The notes below the pieces were generated by a model, which saw only the letters and a program-made list of their open reading frames with translations, was not told where the DNA came from and did not search any database. Source: Tenacibaculum larymnensis (lineage in GTDB: Bacteria; Bacteroidota; Bacteroidia; Flavobacteriales; Flavobacteriaceae). Taken from it: a stretch of 64,000 nucleotides of DNA. Made by a program: the position numbers and the translations under genes. Shown here in pieces: positions 9,971-18,703 of this stretch; positions within the stretch are counted from its first letter, which is position 1; each line of letters starts with the position of its first letter. The stretch is from the NCBI RefSeq assembly GCF_028829235.1, contig NZ_JAIWJY010000001.1, positions 558,001 to 622,000 of the forward strand, read 5' to 3'.

Positions 9971-9982
9971 TTTTTGTTATAT

Positions 9983-10564
9983 ATGGATACAGACAAAACT
10001 TTTTTTGCACACGAAACAGCAGTTATAGATGACGGTTGTAAAATTGGAAATGGAACAAAAATATGGCACTTTAGCCATATTATGCCTAATTGTATTATTG
10101 GAAACAACTGTAATATTGGACAAAATGTTGTGGTGTCACCAAAAGTTGTTTTAGGAAATAATGTTAAGGTTCAAAATAATGTTTCCATATATACAGGAGT
10201 AACATGCGAAGACGATGTTTTTTTAGGGCCCTCTATGGTTTTTACAAATGTAATTAATCCACGTAGTGCAATAAAAAGACAAGATCAGTATTTAGAAACA
10301 ATTGTTAAAAAAGGCGCAAGTATAGGAGCAAATGCAACAATTGTGTGCGGTAATAATATTGGAGAGTATGCTTTTATAGGGGCAGGAGCTGTGGTAACTA
10401 AAGAAGTGCAACCCTACGCTTTAGTTGTAGGAAATCCATCGAAACAAATAGGATGGATTAGCGAATACGGACATCGTTTAACTTTTGATAAAGATGGTTT
10501 GGCTATATGTCCAGAAAGTGGAGAAAAATACATGTTGGAAGACAATGAGTTAAGAAAACTTTAA
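9983..10564 (+). CDS. WbpD/WlbB-like left-handed beta-helix N-acetyltransferase
   Basis: 193 residues made of hexapeptide repeats (I-G-x-x-x-x type: CKIGNG, CIIGNN, CNIGQN and so on), the left-handed beta-helix fold. The block FLGPSMVFTNVINPRSAI and the internal NVSIYTG match the WbpD/WlbB family, which N-acetylates UDP-3-amino-glucuronate sugars for O-antigen and surface glycans using acetyl-CoA. The C-terminal tail with CPESGEKY is typical of such enzymes in Bacteroidota. I start at ATG 9983. An in-frame TTG at 9974 would add three residues. The gene stands alone, without an obvious sugar-nucleotide operon beside it. Confidence 0.85.
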   Translation: MDTDKTFFAHETAVIDDGCKIGNGTKIWHFSHIMPNCIIGNNCNIGQNVVVSPKVVLGNNVKVQNNVSIYTGVTCEDDVFLGPSMVFTNVINPRSAIKRQDQYLETIVKKGASIGANATIVCGNNIGEYAFIGAGAVVTKEVQPYALVVGNPSKQIGWISEYGHRLTFDKDGLAICPESGEKYMLEDNELRKL

Positions 10565-10602
10565 GGTAAAGTTTTAAAAAAGTAAAAAAAATAAAAAAAA
10601 CA

Positions 10603-10633
10603 TTTGTGAAAAGAAAAATCTTATTTATATTTG
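10603..10633 (+). promoter_or_regulatory. Near-consensus Bacteroidota housekeeping promoter
   Basis: TTTG at 10603-10606 and TATATTTG at 10626-10633 are separated by 19 bases. This matches the Bacteroidota sigma consensus (-33 TTTG, -7 TAnnTTTG). No gene in the + direction follows. Transcription would start at about 10638, at the base of a perfect hairpin. Confidence 0.6.
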
Positions 10634-10637
10634 AACA

Positions 10638-10708
10638 GTGGTTTTAAAACCACTTTCTTTTTCTTTTTCATAGCAATTTTTCCCACTCAATTTTGAGTGG
10701 GTTTTCTT
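10638..10708 (+). ncRNA. Candidate small RNA: hairpin, pyrimidine tract, terminator
   Basis: Directly downstream of a good promoter lies a perfect 16-base palindrome (GTGGTTTTAAAACCAC, 10638-10653). A long pyrimidine-rich stretch follows (10654-10681), then a second perfect stem (CCCACTCAA with TTGAGTGGG, 10682-10701) with a T-rich tail. The predicted transcript is about 70 nt with no reading frame. The second hairpin overlaps the stop codon of the converging glycosyltransferase gene. The alternative is two successive terminators for the acetyltransferase gene and a chance promoter match. Confidence 0.45.
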
Positions 10709-12039
10709 TTTATAAAAACTTCCCAAATAAAGTAAGTATACAGAATTAGATACTCCAAAGTAATTAACCAAAGATTTTCTTTCCATGGAGAGTTAGCGTA
10801 TGCTTGATAACTTAATATAATTACTAAACTCCACAAAACAGTATAACGATATTGGGTAAACATCGATATAATTAAAAGCGTTGCTATATACCAAGGATGC
10901 ATTGTTGTTGTTAAAAAATAATAGAATGATAAAGCAAATAGCATGCTTACAATTAACTGTTTTACAGACTTGTTTTTTTTGAAAAAAGTAAGAATCAATA
11001 AAAAGAAAATAGTAACAATAGGTATAATCTTACCAATAATAGCTATTTCATTATAGCCTCTAAATAAATAACCAATTTCTCTCGCTAAGTAGTAAAAACT
11101 AGCATTAAACTCAAAATTTCTGAACCATAAGCCAACAGAGTTCATGTAGTTTGAAACTAATTCAGAAGAATAAAATGGAAGAAAAAGTAAAATGACTGTA
11201 AAAATTACAGTTACGTAGAAGGATACTAATTTTTTGAAACCTCTAAGGAATGAGAAATCATTCTTTACAAACCATTGAAAATATAAGGGTAAAAAGAGTA
11301 AAGGAATTAATTTAACTGAAATAGAACAAGCTAGTAATATAGCTGCTGAAAACCATTTTTGTTGCTGTAACTGATAAATGCTCCAAACCAAAAAAAATAA
11401 CATTACAGGTTCAAAATGTAAGTTTCCAGTAAGTTCAATTATCACAAAAGGATTTAAAATATATAGAAAAATGTTTTTAACAGGTAACTGTAGCCTTTCT
11501 AAAATTTTTTTTCCGAAGTATAAAATACCTATATCAGCTAAAATAATCAATACTCTCATTACAACAACACTTCCAATAATGCTATTTTTAGCCAAAAGAG
11601 CAGCTATTAAAAAACAAAGTTGATTAATTGGAGGGTAGTTGGTATAATGACTACCATTCAAAGCCCCCATTCCTCCATATAACTCCTTAGCTTGGTTTAT
11701 GGGATAGCTGTTTTGTTCAATAAATGTTTGAGGCAAGGATAAATAAGGGTTTAACCCTTCTAAAATCATACGACCATCCCAGATAAAGCGATAGAAATCT
11801 TGTGATAAATTAGGGATAGCAAAAAAGAAAGCCAATCGAAATAAAACAGCAATACCAGCTAAATGTACAAAGGATAACTGCTTATTTTGTAAAAGACCAA
11901 AATAACAAGTAAATAAGGCAACCCATATAAAAAGTAACTTATTAAACTCAGTACGTTCAATTGTATAAGCAAATAAAAAATACAGCACTACACTAACAAA
12001 TGTTAGCATAATTGAGCTATATTTTTTTAAAAAAGGCAT
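10687..12039 (-). CDS. GT-C fold membrane glycosyltransferase (mannosyltransferase/DUF2029-like)
   Basis: 450 residues with about ten to eleven hydrophobic segments across the whole length. An early loop QDFYRFIWDGRMILEGLNPY carries the acidic/aromatic pattern of GT-C enzymes that take sugar from a polyprenyl-phosphate donor. A lumenal loop HYTNYPPINQ resembles the PPxxQ-type motif of the family. It would act in the inner membrane with its active site outside. It is the last gene of a six-gene operon and abuts the GT2 gene upstream with no gap. The polyprenol-phosphate sugar synthase at 13530 is a plausible donor source. Exact sugar is unknown. Confidence 0.7.
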   Translation of the reverse strand: MPFLKKYSSIMLTFVSVVLYFLFAYTIERTEFNKLLFIWVALFTCYFGLLQNKQLSFVHLAGIAVLFRLAFFFAIPNLSQDFYRFIWDGRMILEGLNPYLSLPQTFIEQNSYPINQAKELYGGMGALNGSHYTNYPPINQLCFLIAALLAKNSIIGSVVVMRVLIILADIGILYFGKKILERLQLPVKNIFLYILNPFVIIELTGNLHFEPVMLFFLVWSIYQLQQQKWFSAAILLACSISVKLIPLLFLPLYFQWFVKNDFSFLRGFKKLVSFYVTVIFTVILLFLPFYSSELVSNYMNSVGLWFRNFEFNASFYYLAREIGYLFRGYNEIAIIGKIIPIVTIFFLLILTFFKKNKSVKQLIVSMLFALSFYYFLTTTMHPWYIATLLIISMFTQYRYTVLWSLVIILSYQAYANSPWKENLWLITLEYLILYTYFIWEVFIKRKPTQN

Positions 12040-13530
12040 CTAAGCTTTTGAGAAAATGGATTTAAAAAAGACGTATCCAAAGCCAACAAATAACATCAGG
12101 TGAAAAGGGAACAAACCAAAATCTCCACCCTGATCACCAACCGTAAAAGCACTATACATACCAAAAGCAAAGTATAAAGCTAACAAACCTTCTATAATTA
12201 CATGTAAAGAAGGCCTTTTACGAATGTATTTATTGTTTTTCCAACTATCTTTTAAAGAGTTAATATTGAATTTAGGTGTTCTTACAAATTCACTTTTTTT
12301 ACCCAAATGACCTTCCAATACAGCAATCGTATTGTGTAAAGAGAAGCCCATAGCAATAGAGAAAAAAGCAAAAAAGGCACCAATATATTTGATAAAATTC
12401 CAAAAGCCGCCACCATAAGTTCTTTTATACATAAACCAGTAACAAATAAAGAAAATAAAGGTACTTACAATGAAAAAACTCATTACTAAAAAGTAAATTT
12501 TTAAATGAGCGTATTCATTTTTAATATATAGCATAGGTATACTTAAAACAGCAACTAAAAATATGCAAGTAAACATAGAGCTATTTAGTAAGTGTAGCGT
12601 TCCATGAAGTTTTGTTTTAAAAGGAATATTAGAACTTGTAATAATCCTCTTTAACATTTTCTGAAAATTCTCTGCCCCTCCTTTATTCCATCTAAACTGC
12701 TGAGAGCGAGCAGCACTAATAACTACAGGTAATTCAGCAGGAGTAACTACATTCTCTAAATATTTAAACTTCCAGTTTTTTAATTGAGCTCGGTAGCTTA
12801 AATCTAAATCCTCAGTTAATGTATCACCCTCCCAGTTTCCAGCATCATATATACATTCTTTACGCCAAATACCCGCAGTACCATTAAAATTGATAAAATG
12901 TCCTTGACTGTTTCTACCTACTTGCTCCAGTGTAAAATGTGCATCTAAAGCAAAGGCCTGAATTTTTGTTAAGGTTGAATAGTTTCTATTAATGTGTCCC
13001 CAACGAGTTTGTACTACCCCTATTTCAGGATCTTTAAAATATGGAACGGTTTCCAGTAACCAATTTTCTTTAGGTAAAAAGTCAGCATCAAAAATAGCAA
13101 TGAATTCTCCTTTAGCCGTTTTAAGTCCTTCTTTTAGAGCACCAGCTTTGAAACCTTGACGATTTTCACGTCGAATATGTTGAATGTCTAAACCTGTTTT
13201 TTGAAGCTCTTTAATTTGTGCAGCTGTACTCTCAACTGATTCATCAGTAGAATCATCTAATACTTGAATTTCTAACCTTTCGTGTGGATAATCTAACTTG
13301 GCAATGTTGTTTAATAAACGTTCCATTACATAAAGTTCATTATAAACAGGTAACTGTATTGTTACATACGGAACTTTGTTAATATCAGATACATCTAATG
13401 TAGGGATGTTTTCTTTTTTTTTCTGAGCTTTTAAATAATTGATAAGTAGATTTAACTGTGCTATAGCGTATAGCAGTATAAGTACTAGTGATATAGTGTA
13501 TAGCGTAATTATTATGTATTCTAAGACCAT
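12040..13530 (-). CDS. Processive-type GT2 glycosyltransferase, cellulose-synthase-like membrane protein
   Basis: 496 residues. One N-terminal membrane segment (1-30) is followed by a cytoplasmic GT-A domain (about 50-290) and four C-terminal membrane segments. All hallmark motifs are present: DDS at 92-94, DAD at 148-150, TED at 239-241 and Q-Q-F-R-W at 277-281, the QxxRW motif of processive beta-glycan synthases. It most resembles CesA-like (CSLA/CSLC-type) glucan or mannan synthases, which use a nucleotide sugar. There is no c-di-GMP-binding PilZ domain. The start overlaps the previous gene's stop by one base, so translation is coupled. Confidence 0.85.
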   Translation of the reverse strand: MVLEYIIITLYTISLVLILLYAIAQLNLLINYLKAQKKKENIPTLDVSDINKVPYVTIQLPVYNELYVMERLLNNIAKLDYPHERLEIQVLDDSTDESVESTAAQIKELQKTGLDIQHIRRENRQGFKAGALKEGLKTAKGEFIAIFDADFLPKENWLLETVPYFKDPEIGVVQTRWGHINRNYSTLTKIQAFALDAHFTLEQVGRNSQGHFINFNGTAGIWRKECIYDAGNWEGDTLTEDLDLSYRAQLKNWKFKYLENVVTPAELPVVISAARSQQFRWNKGGAENFQKMLKRIITSSNIPFKTKLHGTLHLLNSSMFTCIFLVAVLSIPMLYIKNEYAHLKIYFLVMSFFIVSTFIFFICYWFMYKRTYGGGFWNFIKYIGAFFAFFSIAMGFSLHNTIAVLEGHLGKKSEFVRTPKFNINSLKDSWKNNKYIRKRPSLHVIIEGLLALYFAFGMYSAFTVGDQGGDFGLFPFHLMLFVGFGYVFFKSIFSKA

Positions 13531-14237
13531 TATTTAAAGCTATATTTAAAGATCCAACCTAAAATTTTTATGCCGGCTAATATACTACCTTTTACAGTTC
13601 CTGAAACCTTTGAAACGCCAATTCTATTTCTATATTTCATTGGAATTTCTGTATAAGATAATTTTTGTTTTAAAGCCTTTAATTGCATCTCTACTGTCCA
13701 ACCATACGTTTTATCTTCCATGTTTAAAGCAAGTAATTTATCGTACTTAATGGCTCTAAAAGGACCTAAATCTGTAAAAGTTGCACCAAAAAATAATCTC
13801 ATTAAAAAGGTTGCTAGCCAATTACCAAAAACTTGTTGAGGAGTCATAGAACCCTTTTCTCGTAGTCGTTGTACACGAGCACCAATTACAAAATCAATAT
13901 CATCATTTATTATTGGAGCTATAAGTTCGGTGAGTTGTTCAGGGTAATCAGAATAATCACCATCTAAAAAAACAATAATATCAGGTTTGTTGTTTGGGTT
14001 TTTTATAGAAGATGAAGCTATGTACTCCATTCCTTTTAAGCAAGCGTAACCGTAGCCTTTTCTATCTTCGGTGAGTACAGTAGCTCCTGCATTTTTAGCA
14101 TTAACTTCAGTGTTATCTGTTGAATTGTTACTAATAACAATTACCTCGTTTACCAAAGAGGGAATATCATTAATTACATGTACAATTGAATCTTGTTCGT
14201 TATATGCGGGGATGATAACTTTTATAAGTGGATTCAT
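13530..14237 (-). CDS. GT2 polyprenyl-phosphate sugar synthase-like glycosyltransferase
   Basis: 235 residues with no membrane helices, a soluble GT-A enzyme. Motifs: VIIPAYNEQDSI at the N-terminus, the nucleotide-binding SNNSTDNT loop (about 37-44), and the metal-binding DGDYSDYPEQ (about 92-101). The C-terminal part contains DLGPFRAIKY and YGWTVEMQLKA, typical of the dolichyl-phosphate mannose synthase-like branch in bacteria. It likely makes a lipid-linked sugar donor from a nucleotide sugar. It sits three bases downstream of the MORN-like gene and is coupled to the CesA-like gene, consistent with one glycan pathway. Confidence 0.85.
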   Translation of the reverse strand: MNPLIKVIIPAYNEQDSIVHVINDIPSLVNEVIVISNNSTDNTEVNAKNAGATVLTEDRKGYGYACLKGMEYIASSSIKNPNNKPDIIVFLDGDYSDYPEQLTELIAPIINDDIDFVIGARVQRLREKGSMTPQQVFGNWLATFLMRLFFGATFTDLGPFRAIKYDKLLALNMEDKTYGWTVEMQLKALKQKLSYTEIPMKYRNRIGVSKVSGTVKGSILAGIKILGWIFKYSFK

Positions 14238-14240
14238 TTA

Positions 14241-14717
14241 TTATTTTAAGTCGTTGAGATTGTTTTCTTCTGCAAAAGAAGACAAATTATTCCATTCTTT
14301 TAACTTTACTCCTTCTTTAAACTTTACAGCTTTTGTTAATTTATGTTTCTTGTATAATAAGCAGTATCCGTTTTTTTTATTGTTTTTGATTTGACACTTT
14401 TGATAAGTGTTTTCTTTTTTACTATAAAAAATCCACCATTTGCTTTGAATACCATTAACAAAGTGCCCTTCCTTTTCTCTAGAAGAATTTTCACGATAAA
14501 AGTACCAGTATTTTACAGGAAGATTACTTTTAAATCTACCTTCTTTTTTTATGTTTCCATTTTTATAATAGAAGATCCAATAATCGGTTTTCTGATTATT
14601 TTCAAGCCAACCTTCTTTCTTTAATGTTCCGTTTTCATAGAATGATTTATGATATATTTTCTGTCCTACTAAAGAGAAAGTAACAAAAAAGCATATTATG
14701 AAAACATTATTTTTCAT
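14241..14717 (-). CDS. Exported MORN/YwqK-like repeat protein
   Basis: 158 residues with a signal peptide (MKNNVFIICFFVTFSLVGQ). At least three tandem units of about 22 residues follow, with the pattern ENGxLKKEGxxxNNxKxxYWxFYY, as in MORN and YwqK-type toxin-antitoxin repeats. These repeats form extended beta-hairpins and often bind proteins or lipids. No catalytic residues are recognisable. It overlaps the upstream polyferredoxin gene by 11 bases and lies three bases from the downstream glycosyltransferase gene, so it is an integral operon member. Function unknown. Confidence 0.75.
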   Translation of the reverse strand: MKNNVFIICFFVTFSLVGQKIYHKSFYENGTLKKEGWLENNQKTDYWIFYYKNGNIKKEGRFKSNLPVKYWYFYRENSSREKEGHFVNGIQSKWWIFYSKKENTYQKCQIKNNKKNGYCLLYKKHKLTKAVKFKEGVKLKEWNNLSSFAEENNLNDLK

Positions 14718-16329
14718 TCACTAATTTCATTAAATCTACATCGTTACCTAATAAAATTTCTGTTGGATTAATACGCCCTTTTTCTGGACCATTTTCTAGC
14801 TTTAAAACACCACGAGGACATACTGCCGAACAAATTCCACATCCAACACAACTTGCACGAACAATATTTTCTCCTTTTTGTGCGTATGCACGCACATCAA
14901 TACCTTGCTCACAATATGTAGAACAATTTCCGCAAGAAATACATTGTCCTCCATTAGTAGTAATTCTGAAACGAGATTTAAAACGTTGAACAATTCCTAA
15001 ATAAGCGGCCAACGGACAACCAAAACGACACCAAACACGATTCCCAAAAATTGGATAAAATCCAGTACCAATAACTCCTGCAAACCAAGCACCTATTAAA
15101 AAGCTATACGTGTCTTTAATCCATTGAGAATTAATTCCAAGGAAAGATTGCGCTCCAGTAAAGTAACAGTATAACGTTACAATGGTCATTACTAAAGAAA
15201 ATACCAAAACACTATGTATTAACCAACGTTCTAATTTCCATGCATTCATACTTTTGTTAGAATGTTGACGGTATGGATCACCTAAAGTTTCAGCTAAACC
15301 ACCACAACCGCAAACCCAAGAGCAATACCATCTTTTTCCGAAGAAATATACCATTACAGGAACAATGATAAGTGTAAGTACAATACCCCAAACTAAAATA
15401 AATAAACCAATAGCTCCGCTGTTTCTTAAGCTATCTAAATTCCATTCAAAAAAGAAGTCATAATCTAATGGAAAGGCATTTTTAAAATCATACCCTGGCA
15501 TATTTAAACTTGTCATTATTTCTGGAATAAGGAAGGCAAACACAATTTGAAAGAATAATACAGAAGTTGTTCTAATAACTTGATATTTATTGTGTCTGTA
15601 TTTTATATACATTCTTACTCCCATTGTAAGCATAATTACACAGTATAAAAAACCATATACGAACCACTGACTTGCTTCGCCACCGTTTAAAAACTTGCTA
15701 ATAGGATCTAATATAAAAGTCCAGTTAACAACATAGTCAGGAAAAAAATAAAGTAATAAGTAAAATACTACCAGATAAATTAAAACTAACCAAGCTATCC
15801 AACCACGGTTTGTGCTTGCTTCTAAATAAATACCGTTGTTTTTTATTCCTTTAGGCCCTAGTAAAATGAAATTAGGAAGTATAAATAATAACGCCCCGAA
15901 AATACCTAAACCAAAAGTGAGTAACCATAACAAGCCAGAGTTGTTTTTAACAAAACCATTACCTGATTTTTTAGCTAATTCATAACTCAACGTATGAGGT
16001 TTACCATAAATTAAATATTGGTATTGTTCACCTTTTTTATCCCAGTTCTTTTCAGCATCGTATTTAGCAATTAGAGTATTGTAATGATTGTTAGATGCTT
16101 CGTAAGCATTTCTAACTCGGCTAGAAAACTCAAAAATATTTAAGCTTTCATCGGTAACGATGGCTTTACTAAGTTCATCTTTTATAAATTCACTTTTATA
16201 CCCTTTTTCAGTAATGAATGAGTCTAATTTTGATTGACTTAAATTAAAAGAGCCTGTAAAAATTACTCCTGAAAAAATGATTAACCCTATTAAGAATAGT
16301 AGTAAACCTGTTTGTTTTATTATTCTCAT
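14707..16329 (-). CDS. Membrane polyferredoxin (NapH/CcoG/RdxA-like), two 4Fe-4S clusters
   Basis: 540 residues. There is a first membrane segment (about 10-27), a roughly 100-residue external domain, then several more membrane helices. Paired cysteine loops CSWVCGCGG and CRFGCPLA are of the NapH type. A C-terminal ferredoxin domain has two complete 4Fe-4S motifs (Cys 463, 466, 469, 473 and Cys 494, 497, 500, 504). Such proteins pass electrons across or along the inner membrane. The gene begins one base after the stop of an FAD/NAD(P) oxidoreductase gene, its likely electron donor. The final acceptor is not visible in the operon. Confidence 0.85.
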   Translation of the reverse strand: MRIIKQTGLLLFLIGLIIFSGVIFTGSFNLSQSKLDSFITEKGYKSEFIKDELSKAIVTDESLNIFEFSSRVRNAYEASNNHYNTLIAKYDAEKNWDKKGEQYQYLIYGKPHTLSYELAKKSGNGFVKNNSGLLWLLTFGLGIFGALLFILPNFILLGPKGIKNNGIYLEASTNRGWIAWLVLIYLVVFYLLLYFFPDYVVNWTFILDPISKFLNGGEASQWFVYGFLYCVIMLTMGVRMYIKYRHNKYQVIRTTSVLFFQIVFAFLIPEIMTSLNMPGYDFKNAFPLDYDFFFEWNLDSLRNSGAIGLFILVWGIVLTLIIVPVMVYFFGKRWYCSWVCGCGGLAETLGDPYRQHSNKSMNAWKLERWLIHSVLVFSLVMTIVTLYCYFTGAQSFLGINSQWIKDTYSFLIGAWFAGVIGTGFYPIFGNRVWCRFGCPLAAYLGIVQRFKSRFRITTNGGQCISCGNCSTYCEQGIDVRAYAQKGENIVRASCVGCGICSAVCPRGVLKLENGPEKGRINPTEILLGNDVDLMKLVNEK

Positions 16330-16330
16330 T

Positions 16331-17674
16331 TTAAACTCTACTGAAAATTCTTTTCCAGCTTTTCTTTTTTAATTGAATATTGGTGTTGTTTTCTTTGTTG
16401 AATTTTGCTACAATTTCCGATTCGTGAAGTTTATAGAATTCTGGGTCGAAGTTTGCATCTGCTAAATGTTCTAAAGTATAAGTTACAGACTGCTTTTCAT
16501 TCAAAACTTTGTCAAAAAACTCATGACGCATTCGTATTCCTAATGTATTTATACCAAGGAATTCTTGCGTGTTTTTATCATAGTTAATTCGAATACATTT
16601 TTTACCACTCTCGTGTTCCCAGTAAAAATGCGCTTCATTTTCTTTAGGTTGTGGCCACACCCAACCATAGGTTTGGTATTCAATATCAATAAATTTTGCA
16701 GAGTTAAACCAATGACCTGGTTTATATTGAATTCGGTTACCACAAATAGTTTGTGCAACGGTTTCACCCATCATTCTACCAGTGTACCAAACAGCTTCAA
16801 TAGGACGACGTAAACCAATTGCTTCATGTTGTTCTGCACAATCACCTATAGCATACACATCTTTGATATTGGTTTCTAAAAAACGATTGACTTTAACTCC
16901 CCTACCAAGTTCAATTTCCGAATCTTTTAAAAAGTCAATATTAGGAGAAACACCAGCAGTCAAACCAACAACATTACAAGGTATTTCTTCACCAGTTTCT
17001 TCAATAATTACAGATGTAACTTGCCCGCTTTTATTTGATTTTATTTCTTTTAGATTTACACCTAAACGTAGATCGATATGATTTTCTATAATTTCACGAT
17101 TTATCATGGCAGATTCTTCTTTGGGTAACACTTTGTCCCAAAAACTATCTTCTCGAACTAAAAAAGTAACAGGAATATTCCTGCTATGAAGCATTTCTGC
17201 AAGTTCAATACCAATTAAACCTCCACCAACAATTACAGCTCTTTTACACACATCATTATTTGGGGCGTGTTTTTCAAGAGCCTCTAGATCTTGTTTATGA
17301 TACATTCCCATAACACCTTTTAAATCTTGACCAGGCCAGCCAAATTTGTTAGGCTTTGAACCGGTGGCAATAATTAATTTATCATAAGACAATTTCTCTC
17401 CGGTACTAAACTCTACCTCTTTTTCTGATGAATATACTTTTGAAACAAAACCATTTTTAAGGTTGATTCTGTTTTTCTTCCAAAACCAAGATTCGTATGG
17501 CTGTGTATGTTCAAACTTCATGTGTCCCATGTACACATACATTAAAGCGGTTCTTGAAAAGAACTCATCAGTCTCAGAAGAAATAATGGTAATTTTTTTG
17601 TCTGATAATTTTCTGATATGCCTTGCGGCTGTAACTCCAGAAATTCCATTACCAATAATAACAACGTGCTCCAT
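16331..17674 (-). CDS. FAD-dependent NAD(P)H oxidoreductase (pyridine nucleotide-disulfide family)
   Basis: 447 residues. The FAD dinucleotide-binding motif is at the N-terminus (IIGNGISGVTAA, 7-18). The second GxGxxG (IVGGGLIGIELAE, about 148-160) binds NAD(P)H. The C-terminal FAD motif is VYAIGDCAE. It belongs to the ferredoxin/rubredoxin reductase or nitrite-reductase-like group, and there is no CxxxxC redox disulfide in the FAD domain. It is the first gene of a tightly spaced operon that continues through a polyferredoxin to three glycosyltransferases. The intergenic region upstream is divergent with the 17813 gene. The specific partner is unknown. Confidence 0.85.
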   Translation of the reverse strand: MEHVVIIGNGISGVTAARHIRKLSDKKITIISSETDEFFSRTALMYVYMGHMKFEHTQPYESWFWKKNRINLKNGFVSKVYSSEKEVEFSTGEKLSYDKLIIATGSKPNKFGWPGQDLKGVMGMYHKQDLEALEKHAPNNDVCKRAVIVGGGLIGIELAEMLHSRNIPVTFLVREDSFWDKVLPKEESAMINREIIENHIDLRLGVNLKEIKSNKSGQVTSVIIEETGEEIPCNVVGLTAGVSPNIDFLKDSEIELGRGVKVNRFLETNIKDVYAIGDCAEQHEAIGLRRPIEAVWYTGRMMGETVAQTICGNRIQYKPGHWFNSAKFIDIEYQTYGWVWPQPKENEAHFYWEHESGKKCIRINYDKNTQEFLGINTLGIRMRHEFFDKVLNEKQSVTYTLEHLADANFDPEFYKLHESEIVAKFNKENNTNIQLKKKSWKRIFSRV

Positions 17675-17812
17675 AAATGTTGATTTGCAGTTTAGGTCGT
17701 TGCTAAAGTTAAGAACTTAATGAAGGAATTAAATTTAGAATCATTTTAAATAAAAGTGTTTTGTAAGTGGAGTTTTTTTAGGACGACCTATGATTTATAT
17801 AAAATTCATCAT

Positions 17813-18682
17813 ATGAAACGACAGTTAATAAGCTTTTCAATTTTATTCTTTTTGGTAGTGCAAATTTCAAATGCTCAAGAAGATAAAGTAGAAAAATCAA
17901 ACATTCAAACGTATACACCATCTAAGCTTTTAAACAATGGACAATGGGATATTAAATGGTTTAATAACTTGTATACAGAAACAAAATTTGCTGATGCAGA
18001 TGGCAATAATAAATCAAAGCTAAGAGAAAACTACTTTACTTCAACATTAGAAGCTTTTACAGGAATTTCGGAAAACAATCGTATTAATATAGGAGCAATT
18101 ATTGAGTTTCGTTCTAATACAATTGGTGATCGCCAAGCATTATCAGTATTTAGTTTAAAAGACAATCCAAATACAGAGAGAAAAGGAATTACATCATTTG
18201 CACCAGCTATTAAGTTCCAACCATTAAAAAATGTAGGAAATTTTTCAGTTCAATCAGCAGTACATATTCCTTTAGTTAGCAATGAAACAGAAAATGGTGT
18301 GTTTTTGGATCAAACAGCTTGGACTTTTCAAAATCGATTCTTTTATGATTATACTTTTTCTAATGGAAAATGGCAGTTGTTTACAGAGTTAAATACAGAG
18401 TATAATTTTGGGGATGAGGATAGTTTTGCTAACAATACTTTTTTATTAGCTCCAGGAATCTTCTTCAGTTACTTTCCAAATGAAAAGTCTACAGTTTTGG
18501 CTTTTACACAGCATTCACAAAGGTTTGGAGATTTTACACAAGATTATACAGCTTTAGGTTTAGGAGGAAAATATCAAATCACCAAGACTTTAAACTTAGA
18601 AGTATTGTATAGTAATTTTGTTAGAGGAACAAACAATGGCTTAGGACAAAGTTTTAATTTAGGAATTCGAGCATTATTTTAA
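17813..18682 (+). CDS. Putative outer-membrane beta-barrel protein
   Basis: 289 residues. The ATG at 17813 gives a clear signal peptide (MKRQLISFSILFFLVVQISNAQ). An in-frame GTG at 17756 would put 19 unsuitable residues in front of it. The rest is a series of alternating amphipathic strands rich in aromatic residues, ending with LGQSFNLGIRALF and a terminal Phe, as expected for Bam-inserted barrels. No specific family is recognised. It is followed after 21 bases by the GH113-like lipoprotein gene and then a BamA-like gene, so the three are probably co-transcribed. Confidence 0.65.
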   Translation: MKRQLISFSILFFLVVQISNAQEDKVEKSNIQTYTPSKLLNNGQWDIKWFNNLYTETKFADADGNNKSKLRENYFTSTLEAFTGISENNRINIGAIIEFRSNTIGDRQALSVFSLKDNPNTERKGITSFAPAIKFQPLKNVGNFSVQSAVHIPLVSNETENGVFLDQTAWTFQNRFFYDYTFSNGKWQLFTELNTEYNFGDEDSFANNTFLLAPGIFFSYFPNEKSTVLAFTQHSQRFGDFTQDYTALGLGGKYQITKTLNLEVLYSNFVRGTNNGLGQSFNLGIRALF

Positions 18683-18703
18683 AAGTAGTAAATTAGAGGA
18701 GTA

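Noticed and set aside
9969..9976. TATTTTTG element seven bases before the WbpD-like ATG, suggesting a leaderless mRNA
   Set aside because: It sits in the T run of a terminator, which produces such matches by chance, and there is no -33 element.
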